From CAYWVR01 sp964461715 (GTDB taxonomy: Bacteria; Planctomycetota; Phycisphaerae; FEN-1346): DNA of 64,000 nucleotides. Each line of letters opens with the position of its first letter. Position 1 is the stretch's first letter. The DNA lies in the NCBI GenBank assembly GCA_964461715.1, contig CAYWVR010000002.1:1-64000 (forward strand), written 5' to 3'. The position numbers and the translations under genes were made by a program. Below are positions 54,493 through 63,261 of this stretch, piece after piece. Under the pieces are notes generated by a model. The model was not told where the DNA came from, searched no databases, and saw only the letters and a list, made by a program, of their open reading frames with translations.

Positions 54493-56286
54493 ATGCTGTT
54501 TCCCCGCGACACCGAGACCCGCGAGGTCCGCGACCTGTCGGGCATCTGGAACTTTCGCCGCGACGCGAAGAACGAGGGTCGCCGCAAGAAATGGTTCGCC
54601 CGTCCGCTCGCCGGCGCCCGGCCAATGCCCGTCCCGGCGAGCTATAACGATATCACCCAGGACGCCGCCCTCCGCGACCACATCGGCGACGTCTGGTACG
54701 AGCGGGAGTTCGTCGTCCCGGCGAGCTGGAAAGGCCGCCGCGTCGTCCTCCGCGTGGGGGCTGCCGCCCACAAGGCCGTCGTCTACGTCAACGGGACCGA
54801 GGTCACCGCGCACAAGGGCGGGTACCTGCCGTTCGAGGCCGACGTCTCGGACACGGTGACCTACGGGGCCGCCAACCGGTTGACGATCGTCGTCGACAAT
54901 ATCCTCGATTTCAGCACGCTGCCGCCGGGGTGGCTCACCGAGCGCAACGACCCGCGCCACCCGAAGGGCTACCGGGCCCAGGACTACCAGTTCGATTTCT
55001 TCAACTACGCGGGGCTCCATCGCCCGGTCCGCCTCTACGCGACGCCCAAACGCCACGTCGACGACCTCACGATCACCACGGACGTCAAGGGCGACGAGGG
55101 CCGCGTCCGCTACGAGGTCAAGACCCAGGGCGGCCGGGCCGACGTCCGCGTCCGCCTGGAGGACGCGCGCGGAAGGACCGTCGCGAAGGGCAAGGGACGC
55201 GCGGGTACGCTCTCCGTCGCCAAGGCACGCCTCTGGCAGCCCGGCAAGCCGTACCTCTACACGCTGGTCACGGAGCTCGTCGGCACGGGGGGCGATGTGG
55301 TCGACGTCTATCGCCTGCTTGTCGGCCTCCGCACGGTGAAGGTGCGGGGCAACCGGTTCCTCATCAACGGCAAGCCCTTCTACTTCAAGGGCTTCGGCAA
55401 ACATGAGGACATGGACATCAAGGGAAAGGGGTTGGACGAAGCCCTGAACGTCAAGGACGCGAACCTCCTCGAATGGATCGGGGCCAACTCCTTCCGCACG
55501 AGTCATTACCCCTACGCGGAGGAGATGATGGACTTGGCGGACCGGCTGGGCCTGGTCGTCATCGACGAGGCCCCGGCCGTCGGCATGAACTTCCGCCGGC
55601 CCGAGGGCACCTTCGTCGAGGGCGTCCTGGACGACCGGCTCCTCGATCACCACCTCGACGTCATGCGCGAGCTGGTGGCCCGCGACAAGAACCACCCGTC
55701 GGTCGTGATGTGGAGCGTCTCGAACGAGCCGCGCACCGCCGAGGCCGGCGCCGGCCGCTACTTCAAGAGGGTGATCGACCTGACGCGCCGCCTCGACCCG
55801 ACGCGGCCGGTGACCCTCGTCGAGTGCCTGTGGCCCGACCAGACGAAGGCCAGCCAGTACGTCGACGTCATCTGCATCAACGAGTACGCGGCCTGGTACG
55901 GCGACCACGGGCACACGGAGGTCGTCCCCACGACCCTCCAGTGGCTCCTCGGCGAGTGGTACAAGGGGTTCAAGAAACCGATCATCGTGACGGAATTCGG
56001 GGCCGACACGATGGCCGGCCTCCACCTCGACCCGCCCGCGATGTGGTCGGAGGAGTACCAGGTCGAGATCATGCGGACGCACACCGAAGCCTTCGACCGA
56101 CTTCCCTACGTCATCGGCGAGCACGTCTGGAATTTCGCCGACTTCATGACCAAGCAGGGCGCCGGGCGCGTCGACGGAAACAAGAAGGGCGTCTTCACCC
56201 GCCGGCGTCAACCCAAGATGGCCGCCCACTGGCTCCGCGAGCGATGGACAAAGGGCGTCGCCAAAGAGAAGAAGTGGAAGAAGTAG
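54493..56286 (+). CDS. Glycoside hydrolase family 2, beta-glucuronidase-like
   Basis: A 597-residue GH2 enzyme of the length of UidA-type beta-glucuronidases (~600). Sugar-binding N-domain (~1-180; VRDLSGIWNFRRDAKNEG; DVWYEREFVVP), Ig-like domain (~185-285) and TIM barrel (~290-597). The acid/base Glu is in WSVSNEPRTAE (~412) and the nucleophile Glu in IIVTEFGADT (~500). The NxK-type motif that marks glucuronidases was not confirmed, so beta-galactosidase or another GH2 activity is possible. No signal peptide, so it acts on imported oligosaccharides. It shares an operon with the DUF2264 gene. Confidence 0.9.
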   Translation: MLFPRDTETREVRDLSGIWNFRRDAKNEGRRKKWFARPLAGARPMPVPASYNDITQDAALRDHIGDVWYEREFVVPASWKGRRVVLRVGAAAHKAVVYVNGTEVTAHKGGYLPFEADVSDTVTYGAANRLTIVVDNILDFSTLPPGWLTERNDPRHPKGYRAQDYQFDFFNYAGLHRPVRLYATPKRHVDDLTITTDVKGDEGRVRYEVKTQGGRADVRVRLEDARGRTVAKGKGRAGTLSVAKARLWQPGKPYLYTLVTELVGTGGDVVDVYRLLVGLRTVKVRGNRFLINGKPFYFKGFGKHEDMDIKGKGLDEALNVKDANLLEWIGANSFRTSHYPYAEEMMDLADRLGLVVIDEAPAVGMNFRRPEGTFVEGVLDDRLLDHHLDVMRELVARDKNHPSVVMWSVSNEPRTAEAGAGRYFKRVIDLTRRLDPTRPVTLVECLWPDQTKASQYVDVICINEYAAWYGDHGHTEVVPTTLQWLLGEWYKGFKKPIIVTEFGADTMAGLHLDPPAMWSEEYQVEIMRTHTEAFDRLPYVIGEHVWNFADFMTKQGAGRVDGNKKGVFTRRRQPKMAAHWLRERWTKGVAKEKKWKK

Positions 56287-56290
56287 GCGG

Positions 56291-56368
56291 CCCCGGCTTG
56301 ACTGTTCGGATGGCCCGCGCCACGGGCGGCTTGCCCGTCCTTGCCTTCCGAACATCCCTTGCCCGGGG
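56291..56368. repeat. Hairpin repeat (GCCACGGGC family) between convergent genes
   Basis: Nested stems: CCCCGG/CCGGGG outside, TGTTCGGA/TCCGAACA inside, and ACGGGC/GCCCGT at the core. The core GCCACGGGCGGCTTGCC is shared with 52209-52265. The position between two convergent genes suits a bidirectional transcript end, though there is no U-tract. Confidence 0.65.
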
Positions 56369-56386
56369 TCCGGTGCTCAGGAACGC

Positions 56387-58501
56387 TCACCGCGCCGAAC
56401 CGCCGCGCACGTGCTCGCGGACCCACGCCTCCGCCATGGCGGCGCCCGCCTCCACTTTGTCGCGGTCGAGCTTCGCCCCCCGGCCCTCCCCGACCACCGG
56501 GTCCGGCAGGTCGAGACCCGTGAGCTGCTGGAGTGCGGACCGCAGGGCCGACGCGTGGGCGATCCCTCGCCGGCCGGTCGGACCCACCCGGCGGTAGCCC
56601 TTGATAAGCAGGGGCACGTGGCGCACGGCTCCCGCACGCGCGAGGCCCTCGGCCACCCCCTGCCATCCGCCGCGCTTGCCCAGCTTCTCGGCCAGGCCCG
56701 CCAGCCGCGCCACGTCCTCGGGCCCTTCCGCGAACGGACCCAAGAGGTCCGCGAGCGGGGCCGCCTGGGAATCAAGCGACCCCTCCGCCGCCAGCACCCG
56801 GTCCGCGCACGCGCGAATGGCGGGCTCCCGCTCCTCGCTCTCCTCGCGCGCGAGGGCGAGAAGCGCGGTGGCGGCATAGTCGGGATGCACGTCCAGAAGC
56901 TCCGGCGCGAGGCGCCGGGCCCGGGGGCCGCCGATCCGCAGCATCAACCCCTCGACGTAGTACTGCTGCGGACAAACGGTGGCCGCGCCGTGCCCGCCGG
57001 AGGGGTTCTGGTCGTCCTTCAGAAAGGCCGCCAAGTCCCGCGCGTCCTGCGCGTCGCCGAACTTCGCGAAGAACTGGGCCACGGCGATCCGCGTCATCGG
57101 GTCCTGGTCGGCGGCGAACGTCTTCATGGTCGGCATGGCCCCGGGGTCGCCGATCCGGTCGAGGGCGAAGGCGATCTCGCGACGAAGCGCCGGGGCCTTG
57201 GCTTTCGTCGCCAGCTCCGCGAGCGGCGCCACCGCCCGCGCTTCGACCAGGCCGCCCAGCTCGCGCACGGCGGCCAGCGCCCGATCACCGGCTCGGCCGG
57301 CCCGGACCGCGGCCCGGAGCGTCTCGAGCATGCGATCGGCATACGCCGCGTCCTTGACACGGACGTAGTAATCCCACTCGTGCGGGTAATCCCGCGGCGG
57401 CGGGGCGTCGGCGGGCCAATCCTCGGGCCATTGGTCCTTGGGTAGAACCTCGCCGGCCCGATGCATCAGGGTACGGAGTTCCAGGCGGTCCGGCGAGACG
57501 GTGATGATCGGCAGCAGCGAGACGGTCTCCCCGTGGTAGATGTACCAGCTACTGATGTTCGGGTTGACGACCTTCGTCCGCTCGTGATAGCCGCCATGGG
57601 TGAAGAAGACCGTGCCCTCGGGGTCGCGCCGGGGGCCGTCGACCGGGTACGTCCGGGCGCAGGAATGGTCGTTGCCGTTCAATCGCAGGGCATAGCCCGC
57701 CGCCGCGAACCGTGCCGCCGCCTCCACGTTGTTCGCCTGCTTGCCGTTGCTGATGATTTCATAATGCTCGGCGGCGATCTTCCACGCCGCCTGCTCCCCT
57801 CCCGCGGGGGCGTCGATGTTGACGGCGAAGAACGCGGGCCCGAGCGTAAACGTGTAGGCGACCTTGTCGCCGGGCAGGGCCCACCCCTGTTTCTCGGACT
57901 CCGGCTCGTTGTGGTTTCCCCACGCGATGTAGGCGGGGGTCTCGCGCCACCAGGACGGCCCGTACCGCCTCCCTCGCGACTGGTAGTCGCCGAGGTCCAG
58001 CGCCATGTCCAGCCGGATGCCGCGCGCCTTGAGGAACGGCAGGTACGGGTCGAAGTAGACCTCATCGCCGCCACAGATGAAGGTGATCGTGCCCGTCGGC
58101 CCGGGGTCGCTTCGGAAGCGCGCCGCGCCGCGCGGGTCCTCCGGGTCGGTCAGGCGATAGTACACGTCCTGCCCCGCCGCCAGACCCGTGAGCGTTGCCT
58201 CGTGGGCGAACCTGGCCTTGGGCCGCGCCCCCTCCGGCATCGGTCGAACGGCCGACCTCGCCGTGCGGTCGAGCCGGTCCGCCGCGAGCCCGTACCGGAC
58301 CGTGCCCGGCTCGGGCGAGTCGCTGAACCAGAGGACCACGGCCTTCTCGCCGATCACCGACTGGATGAACGGGCCGGCGCGCAGGGCCGATTCGGCCGCC
58401 TCGCCGCATGCCGCCCAGACCAGCGCCGCCAGGACCCACCCCGCCGCCACGGCCACAACGCGTCTCGCACCCGTCCCGAAAGGTCGATCATCACACCGCA
58501 T
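56387..58501 (-). CDS. Secreted metallophosphoesterase-like protein with HEAT-type repeats
   Basis: A 704-residue exported protein. ATG 58501, signal peptide (VVAVAAGWVLAALVWAACGE). Residues ~35-130 form an Fn3-like purple-acid-phosphatase N-domain (RAGPFIQSVIGEKAVVLWFS). Residues ~135-350 resemble calcineurin phosphoesterases, with ALDLGDYQSRG, AWGNHNEPES, LRLNGNDHSC and FFTHGGYHERT; the first D-x-H motif is not clear (it reads FICGGDEVYFDP), so the metal site may be altered. Residues ~390-680 are HEAT-like helical repeats (REIAFALDRIGDPGAMPTMK). The frame extends upstream but without a start signal. The gene converges with the GH2 gene. Confidence 0.82.
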   Translation of the reverse strand: MRCDDRPFGTGARRVVAVAAGWVLAALVWAACGEAAESALRAGPFIQSVIGEKAVVLWFSDSPEPGTVRYGLAADRLDRTARSAVRPMPEGARPKARFAHEATLTGLAAGQDVYYRLTDPEDPRGAARFRSDPGPTGTITFICGGDEVYFDPYLPFLKARGIRLDMALDLGDYQSRGRRYGPSWWRETPAYIAWGNHNEPESEKQGWALPGDKVAYTFTLGPAFFAVNIDAPAGGEQAAWKIAAEHYEIISNGKQANNVEAAARFAAAGYALRLNGNDHSCARTYPVDGPRRDPEGTVFFTHGGYHERTKVVNPNISSWYIYHGETVSLLPIITVSPDRLELRTLMHRAGEVLPKDQWPEDWPADAPPPRDYPHEWDYYVRVKDAAYADRMLETLRAAVRAGRAGDRALAAVRELGGLVEARAVAPLAELATKAKAPALRREIAFALDRIGDPGAMPTMKTFAADQDPMTRIAVAQFFAKFGDAQDARDLAAFLKDDQNPSGGHGAATVCPQQYYVEGLMLRIGGPRARRLAPELLDVHPDYAATALLALAREESEEREPAIRACADRVLAAEGSLDSQAAPLADLLGPFAEGPEDVARLAGLAEKLGKRGGWQGVAEGLARAGAVRHVPLLIKGYRRVGPTGRRGIAHASALRSALQQLTGLDLPDPVVGEGRGAKLDRDKVEAGAAMAEAWVREHVRGGSAR

Positions 58502-58628
58502 GCCCACGCCCTTTCTCCGGAGACGGGGTGCGGCGCCGGCCTGCCCCCGCCTGGCCCCCCCGCAAAGGCCTGAACCCGTGAGCCCGGCGACCGTTGCGGC
58601 CGTTCGGCAATTGCCGCGAAGGCGCGAT

Positions 58629-59696
58629 TCAGACCTGACCGCGAAGCCGGGCGACGTCCACCGTCCGCCCCGTCTCCGACGCCTCCGCCATCGCGAGGCA
58701 GACGGCGAGGTCCTCGAAGCCCCGGGCCCCGTCGGCAACGAACCGGCCCCCGCCGCGCACCGCCGCGGCGAACTGCTCGTGCACGCTCGGGCGATGGATG
58801 CGGCGTCGGGGGCACCCGTACCGGCGCACGCGGCCGGGCCGCTCGTACCGAACAATCGGGCCGGCGAACGTCCCCCGCTCGCTGTAGACGAAGAGCCGCT
58901 TGTGGTCTCGCTCGTGGCGCAGGGCCCCTTCCGTGCCCAGGATCTCGGTCACCGTGCCGGGCAGGCCCGGGGGGTTGACGGCGACGTAGCTGGAGGCGGC
59001 GGTTCCGACAAGGCCGGAGTCGAGCTCAAGGGCCCCGGCGGTCGAATCGTCGCCCTCCATCGGAGCGAGCATCGTCTTCTGAAACGCCGCCGCCCGGACG
59101 ACGTGGGCGTCGAGGACCCACCGGAGGGCCGCCACGTTGTGGATCGCCAGGAGTGTGAAGCTCCCCCCTCCGGTCGCCGCGGCGCTCCTGCGCCACGCAT
59201 CGGCGTTCATCGCCAGCCCCCCCGGATACGCGTAGCGGATGTGAAACGCGGTGGGGGTGCCCACGAGGCCCGCCCGGACCATCGCCCGCATGTCCCAGAG
59301 GAGCGGGTCGTTGAGGTCGTCGAGATAGACCCCGAGCCGCCGCCCCGCCGCTTCGGCCGCCCGGACCATCCGCCGCGCTTCCTCAAGCGTGACGGCCATC
59401 GGCTTCTGCACGAGGACGTGCTTCCCGGCCCCAAGCGCCGCGACCGCCTGGTCGGCGTGGAGGAAGTTGGGCGTCTGGAGGTCGACCATCTCGACCTCCT
59501 CTCGCGCAAGGACGGCGGCGAGGTCCGTCTCGACGATCCCCGCCCCCAGCCGCCCGGCCGCGCGGCGGGCGACCGCCCGGTCGACGTCGCAGACGGCAAC
59601 GTACACGAGGCCCTCGGCCCGCTGAAGGAGCGGGATGACGTGCTTGCCGGCATAACCGCCGGCGCCGACGAGGGCCGCGCGCACCGGCTCGCTCAC
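58629..59696 (-). CDS. Gfo/Idh/MocA-family NAD(P)-dependent oxidoreductase
   Basis: A 355-residue sugar or inositol dehydrogenase-like protein. Rossmann start AALVGAGGYAGKHVIPLL, then the family loop HVLVQKPMAVTLEEARRM, where the usual EKP reads QKP, and a C-terminal alpha/beta domain with GGSFTLLAIHNVAALRWVLD (catalytic-helix region). GTG 59696 overlaps the TGA of the glycosyltransferase gene (GTGA), so translation is coupled. Coupling with GT2 and GT39 suggests a role in making an activated or modified sugar, though many members act in catabolism. The Lys of EKP, needed for catalysis, is retained. Confidence 0.9.
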   Translation of the reverse strand: MSEPVRAALVGAGGYAGKHVIPLLQRAEGLVYVAVCDVDRAVARRAAGRLGAGIVETDLAAVLAREEVEMVDLQTPNFLHADQAVAALGAGKHVLVQKPMAVTLEEARRMVRAAEAAGRRLGVYLDDLNDPLLWDMRAMVRAGLVGTPTAFHIRYAYPGGLAMNADAWRRSAAATGGGSFTLLAIHNVAALRWVLDAHVVRAAAFQKTMLAPMEGDDSTAGALELDSGLVGTAASSYVAVNPPGLPGTVTEILGTEGALRHERDHKRLFVYSERGTFAGPIVRYERPGRVRRYGCPRRRIHRPSVHEQFAAAVRGGGRFVADGARGFEDLAVCLAMAEASETGRTVDVARLRGQV

Positions 59697-60448
59697 GACC
59701 GCGCCTCCCGCGTCTTCGGATCGCGGACCGGCAGGTTCGGGTGGCGCATCATGTGCCAGGCCTCGCGGAGGGTCGAGAGGATGTGGCTCATGCGGACGGT
59801 GCTCTCGCCGCCGGCGCGCGCCAGGTGCGTCACCGGCGTCTCCTCGATGCGGTACCCGAGGACGTTCGCCTTCGCGAGGACCTCGGCGTCGACGAAGAAC
59901 TGGTCGGAGTCGATGGTGATCTCGTCGAAGACCTTGCGGCGATAGAGCTTGAACGCGCAGTCGCAGTCCCGCACGTGGACGCCGAAAAGGAACCCGATGA
60001 ACCTCTTGAAACCCCACGAGAAGAACTTCCGCATCCACGGATCCTGCCGGTCGGCCCGGTAGCCGGTAACGATGTCCGCCTCGTCGATCAGCGCGAAGAG
60101 TTTCGTGATCTCGTCGGGTTTGAACTGGCCGTCGGCATCGGTGTAGAAGACGAGGGGCATGCGGGCGCTCGTGAAGCCGGACCGCAGGGCCGCGCCGTAC
60201 CCCTTGTTCGGGCGGTGGTGGATGACGCGGACTTCGTCGAATTCCTCGGCGAGGGCGTCGGCGATCGCGGGTGTCTCGTCGGCCGAGCCGTCGTCGACCA
60301 GGATGATCTCGAACCTCTCGCACTCCCGCGCGAGCACCCGGCGCCACGTCTCGGTCTCGCGGCGGAGGTTCTCCTGTTCGTTGTACGCCGGCAGCACGAC
60401 GCTAACCGACGGCTTCGGGCCGCGCGGGCGGCGGCATTTCCTTCTCAT
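59693..60448 (-). CDS. Family 2 glycosyltransferase (polyprenyl-phosphate sugar synthase-like)
   Basis: A 251-residue GT-A enzyme. Nucleotide-sugar motifs are visible: VSVVLPAYNEQENL, IILVDDGSADETPAI, GYGAALRSGF, YTDADGQFKPDEI (the DxD-type metal site) and DCDCAFKLYRRKVF. It resembles DPM-synthase/GtrB-type enzymes that load a sugar on a polyprenyl phosphate; there are no C-terminal membrane helices. Start ATG 60448 with AAGAGG upstream. Its first 47 nt overlap the end of the GT39 gene, the usual partner that uses the lipid-linked sugar. Confidence 0.92.
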   Translation of the reverse strand: MRRKCRRPRGPKPSVSVVLPAYNEQENLRRETETWRRVLARECERFEIILVDDGSADETPAIADALAEEFDEVRVIHHRPNKGYGAALRSGFTSARMPLVFYTDADGQFKPDEITKLFALIDEADIVTGYRADRQDPWMRKFFSWGFKRFIGFLFGVHVRDCDCAFKLYRRKVFDEITIDSDQFFVDAEVLAKANVLGYRIEETPVTHLARAGGESTVRMSHILSTLREAWHMMRHPNLPVRDPKTREARS

Positions 60449-62363
60449 GCGGCACCTCTTCTCGCGACGTTCGCTTCAGGTACGGGGCCAGCAGCACCAT
60501 GGGCCGGCGGTGGACCGGGGGCGTCTCGTCCTTCGGATACACGAGGTCGAAACCGAGGGCCTCCGTCTCCCACATCCCCGCCTCCCAGACCTCGCGGTCG
60601 GTGACCACGAGCCACAGCTCCCCTGCCGCCAGGCGCGCCGCAAGGAACTCGGGCACGGGCCGATCCAGCGATTCGAGGAGCGTCCGGTCCGACTCGCCCA
60701 GCTCGAACGCCAGCTCGTGGCACTCGACGACGCCCAGGAGCAACCGCGTCGGCCCCATCCGCCGGTCGAACGTCCGCTTGATGACCCGAACGTCGGCCGC
60801 GAAGGACGCGAGACCCCGCGTCCGCTCCATCGTCGGCACCACGACGGCCAGGAAGACGACGTACGCGAGGATCGTCGTGCAGACCACCAGCAGGGCGGCC
60901 CTCCCCGGCCGCGACCGGTAGGCGGCCAGGATCGCCAGGGCCGCCCCGACGGCCATCGGCCCGGTCAGCAGGACGATGAGCCAAGCCGATCCGGCGAGCC
61001 GGTCGCCGAGGGCGGCAAACACCGCCCGGTCCGTCTCGTTGGAGAGGATATCCTCCACCAGATGCGTGCGCCAAGCCTCCGAGAGCGCCGGCCCCGCCAG
61101 CCCCGCCGCCACCAGCACCGTCACCCCCGCTACGACCCAGAGCGCCGCCTTGACCCACGGCCGCAGGGCCGCGTCCTCCCGCCACGCGGCCATCGTGTAA
61201 TCGAGGAAGTACCCGACGAGCACCGCCGCCGCAGGAAACGCGACGAAGAGGTACTCGTCCTTGCGGAAGGAGACGGCCGTGAGGAAGAGGAACGAGCCGA
61301 CGAACCAGACGAACGGGAAGAGGAGCCGGTCGCGCACCGGCCGCGACGGGGCCCGCCAGACGTGGACGAGCGCGCCCGGCAGGAAGACGATCCACGGGAA
61401 GAAGTCGCGCGGGAGGCTCGCGAGATAGAGCCACACCGGGGTGGCCTCGAACACACCCCCCGCCCCCGTCGCCCGCCCGAAAACGTGGACGCCCCAGTAG
61501 ACCTCGCTGAACACACCGCCCGTCGCAAAGTGCGCCGCCATGTGCCACGGGGCGGCCACGGCGAGCAGGACGAGCGGGCCGCTGATCGGCTTCAGTCGCC
61601 AGAGGGAGCGCCACAGCCGAAGGGGCCAGGGCCCGGCAAGGGGGACCGGCTCCTTTCCCGGCCGTTCGCCGGAGGGGCCTGTCCCCATCGGCCGGAACGA
61701 CCGGGCAACGAGGTAAAGCCCCACCGCCAGAAGCGGCACGGCGAGGCTCGTGGCCTTGACGAGCGTCCCGAGGCCGACGAGGGCCCAGAAGAGCCAGGAT
61801 TGCCACGCTCCGCCCCGCCCGAGGTGGGCCCGCAGGAAAAAGAGGAGCGCCGCCGCAATGCACGCCACCAGCATCGGGTCGAGCACCGCCGCCCGCGACC
61901 ACCAGAGGATTTTCGGAGTCGAGCACAGCACCAGCGCCGCCAGGAGCCCCGTCCGCCGCGTGGCCACGACCGACCCGAGAAAGTACGTGACGATGACCAA
62001 GGCGACGAACGCCAGGGCGCTGGGCAGGCGGACCGTCAGACGCGTCACCCCGCCTCCGGGCAGACTTGCCGCGGCCACGGCCCAGTAGTAGAGCGGCGGC
62101 TTCTGGTAGTTGAGCTCGGCCCTGGCGTCGGGGGAGAACTGGGGTACGAGCCACGGGGCCGGCCGGTCCGCCGGCCACGGCTCGGCCGCGAGCATGTGCC
62201 GCGCGACCCGCGCCGCCCGCGCCTCGTGCGCCGTGAACAGGCCGCGGTCGGTCGTCCGCCAGAGGGCCAGCGTCCCGGCGACGACCACCAGGAACGCGAC
62301 GGTCCCCGCCTCCCGCCGCCACGCGGGCCCGGGCCGTGCGGCCGGTTGTTCGTCGCGGGTCAT
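60402..62363 (-). CDS. GT39/ArnT-like membrane glycosyltransferase
   Basis: A 653-residue GT-C-fold transferase with ~11-12 helices. The periplasmic first loop has the catalytic motif TAHEARAARVARHML (the DE of PMT enzymes reads HE here), and the second loop the LNYQKPPLYYW and DPMLVACIAA segments typical of PMT_2/ArnT. A soluble C-terminal part (~540-653) follows. It would transfer a sugar from a polyprenyl-phosphate donor, made by the overlapping GT2 enzyme, to lipid, protein or another glycan outside the membrane. The acceptor is unknown. Confidence 0.88.
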   Translation of the reverse strand: MTRDEQPAARPGPAWRREAGTVAFLVVVAGTLALWRTTDRGLFTAHEARAARVARHMLAAEPWPADRPAPWLVPQFSPDARAELNYQKPPLYYWAVAAASLPGGGVTRLTVRLPSALAFVALVIVTYFLGSVVATRRTGLLAALVLCSTPKILWWSRAAVLDPMLVACIAAALLFFLRAHLGRGGAWQSWLFWALVGLGTLVKATSLAVPLLAVGLYLVARSFRPMGTGPSGERPGKEPVPLAGPWPLRLWRSLWRLKPISGPLVLLAVAAPWHMAAHFATGGVFSEVYWGVHVFGRATGAGGVFEATPVWLYLASLPRDFFPWIVFLPGALVHVWRAPSRPVRDRLLFPFVWFVGSFLFLTAVSFRKDEYLFVAFPAAAVLVGYFLDYTMAAWREDAALRPWVKAALWVVAGVTVLVAAGLAGPALSEAWRTHLVEDILSNETDRAVFAALGDRLAGSAWLIVLLTGPMAVGAALAILAAYRSRPGRAALLVVCTTILAYVVFLAVVVPTMERTRGLASFAADVRVIKRTFDRRMGPTRLLLGVVECHELAFELGESDRTLLESLDRPVPEFLAARLAAGELWLVVTDREVWEAGMWETEALGFDLVYPKDETPPVHRRPMVLLAPYLKRTSREEVPHEKEMPPPARPEAVG

Positions 62364-62434
62364 CGGGGGAGAACGCTATCAGGCATGCGGACGCGGGGCA
62401 ACCAAAAAGGGCAGGCACGCGACTGGAGGAAAGC

Positions 62435-63166
62435 TCATGTCTTGGGGGGCGGCCAGCCAGCGGCCAGAAGGGCTTCGACCATGCGGAGGTCTTCCGGAGT
62501 GGTGATCTTGAAGTTGGCGGCGTCGCCGGGGACCATCCTCACCTCGCCGCCCATCGCCTCGACGAGCTGCGCGTCATCGGTGACGCGTCCCACCACATCG
62601 CCGCGCCGGCCGTACGCCCGGCTGATGATCTCGCGGCGGAAGACCTGCGGCGTCTGGGCAAGCCAAAGGCCCTCGCGCGGGACGGTCTCGACGACAGAGC
62701 TGGCGTGCGGCACGCGTTTGACGGTGTGGTCGACGGGCCGGCCGACGACGGCGGCTCCGCACTCGACCGCGACGCGCATCGCCTCCTCGACCACCTCCGG
62801 CCGGACGAGCGGACGGACCGCATCGTGGATCACCACGAGCTCCGTGCCCCCGTGCGTGGCCTCCAGGGCCCGGGCCACGCTTTCGAGCCGATCCTCGCCC
62901 CCCTCGACGAACCGCACGGGCCGGTCGCCCGCATGGTCGCCGATGAGGCGCGCGGCGACGTCCAGGGCCTCGGCGGGCACGGCGACGACGAACTCCTCGA
63001 GCCCCGCGACGCGCTCGAAGCAGCGAAGGGTGTGCAGGAGGACCGGCTCGCCGCGGATCTCGGCGAAGACCTTCGTCCGGGGGCGGTCCGGACCGGCAGA
63101 CCCGGCCCCCTTCTGGAATCGCGTGCCGCGACCCCCCGCGGCAATGATCACACTGGCTGCAGGCAC
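62435..63166 (-). CDS. ispD: 2-C-methyl-D-erythritol 4-phosphate cytidylyltransferase
   Basis: Third step of the MEP isoprenoid pathway: CTP plus MEP to CDP-ME. 243 residues. The cytidylyltransferase motif IIAAGGRGTRF with Lys in PRTKVFAEIRGEPVLLHTL, IHDAVRPLV, TVKRV (with the Thr/Lys pair), LAQTPQVFRR and ITTPEDL are all diagnostic of IspD. GTG 63166 (7 nt after GGGGAAA) is preferred to GTG 63172, which nearly touches that SD. It follows the YacL-type gene by 95 bp, an arrangement seen in many bacteria; ispF is not adjacent. Confidence 0.95.
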   Translation of the reverse strand: MPAASVIIAAGGRGTRFQKGAGSAGPDRPRTKVFAEIRGEPVLLHTLRCFERVAGLEEFVVAVPAEALDVAARLIGDHAGDRPVRFVEGGEDRLESVARALEATHGGTELVVIHDAVRPLVRPEVVEEAMRVAVECGAAVVGRPVDHTVKRVPHASSVVETVPREGLWLAQTPQVFRREIISRAYGRRGDVVGRVTDDAQLVEAMGGEVRMVPGDAANFKITTPEDLRMVEALLAAGWPPPKT

Positions 63167-63261
63167 GACCACTTTCCCCGTAAGGCGCTATGCCATGCGA
63201 TGCGGTTTCTTATCCCACAGTGCGGTCCCGGTGTCAAGTCAAGACGAAGGAAACCCGCGGG

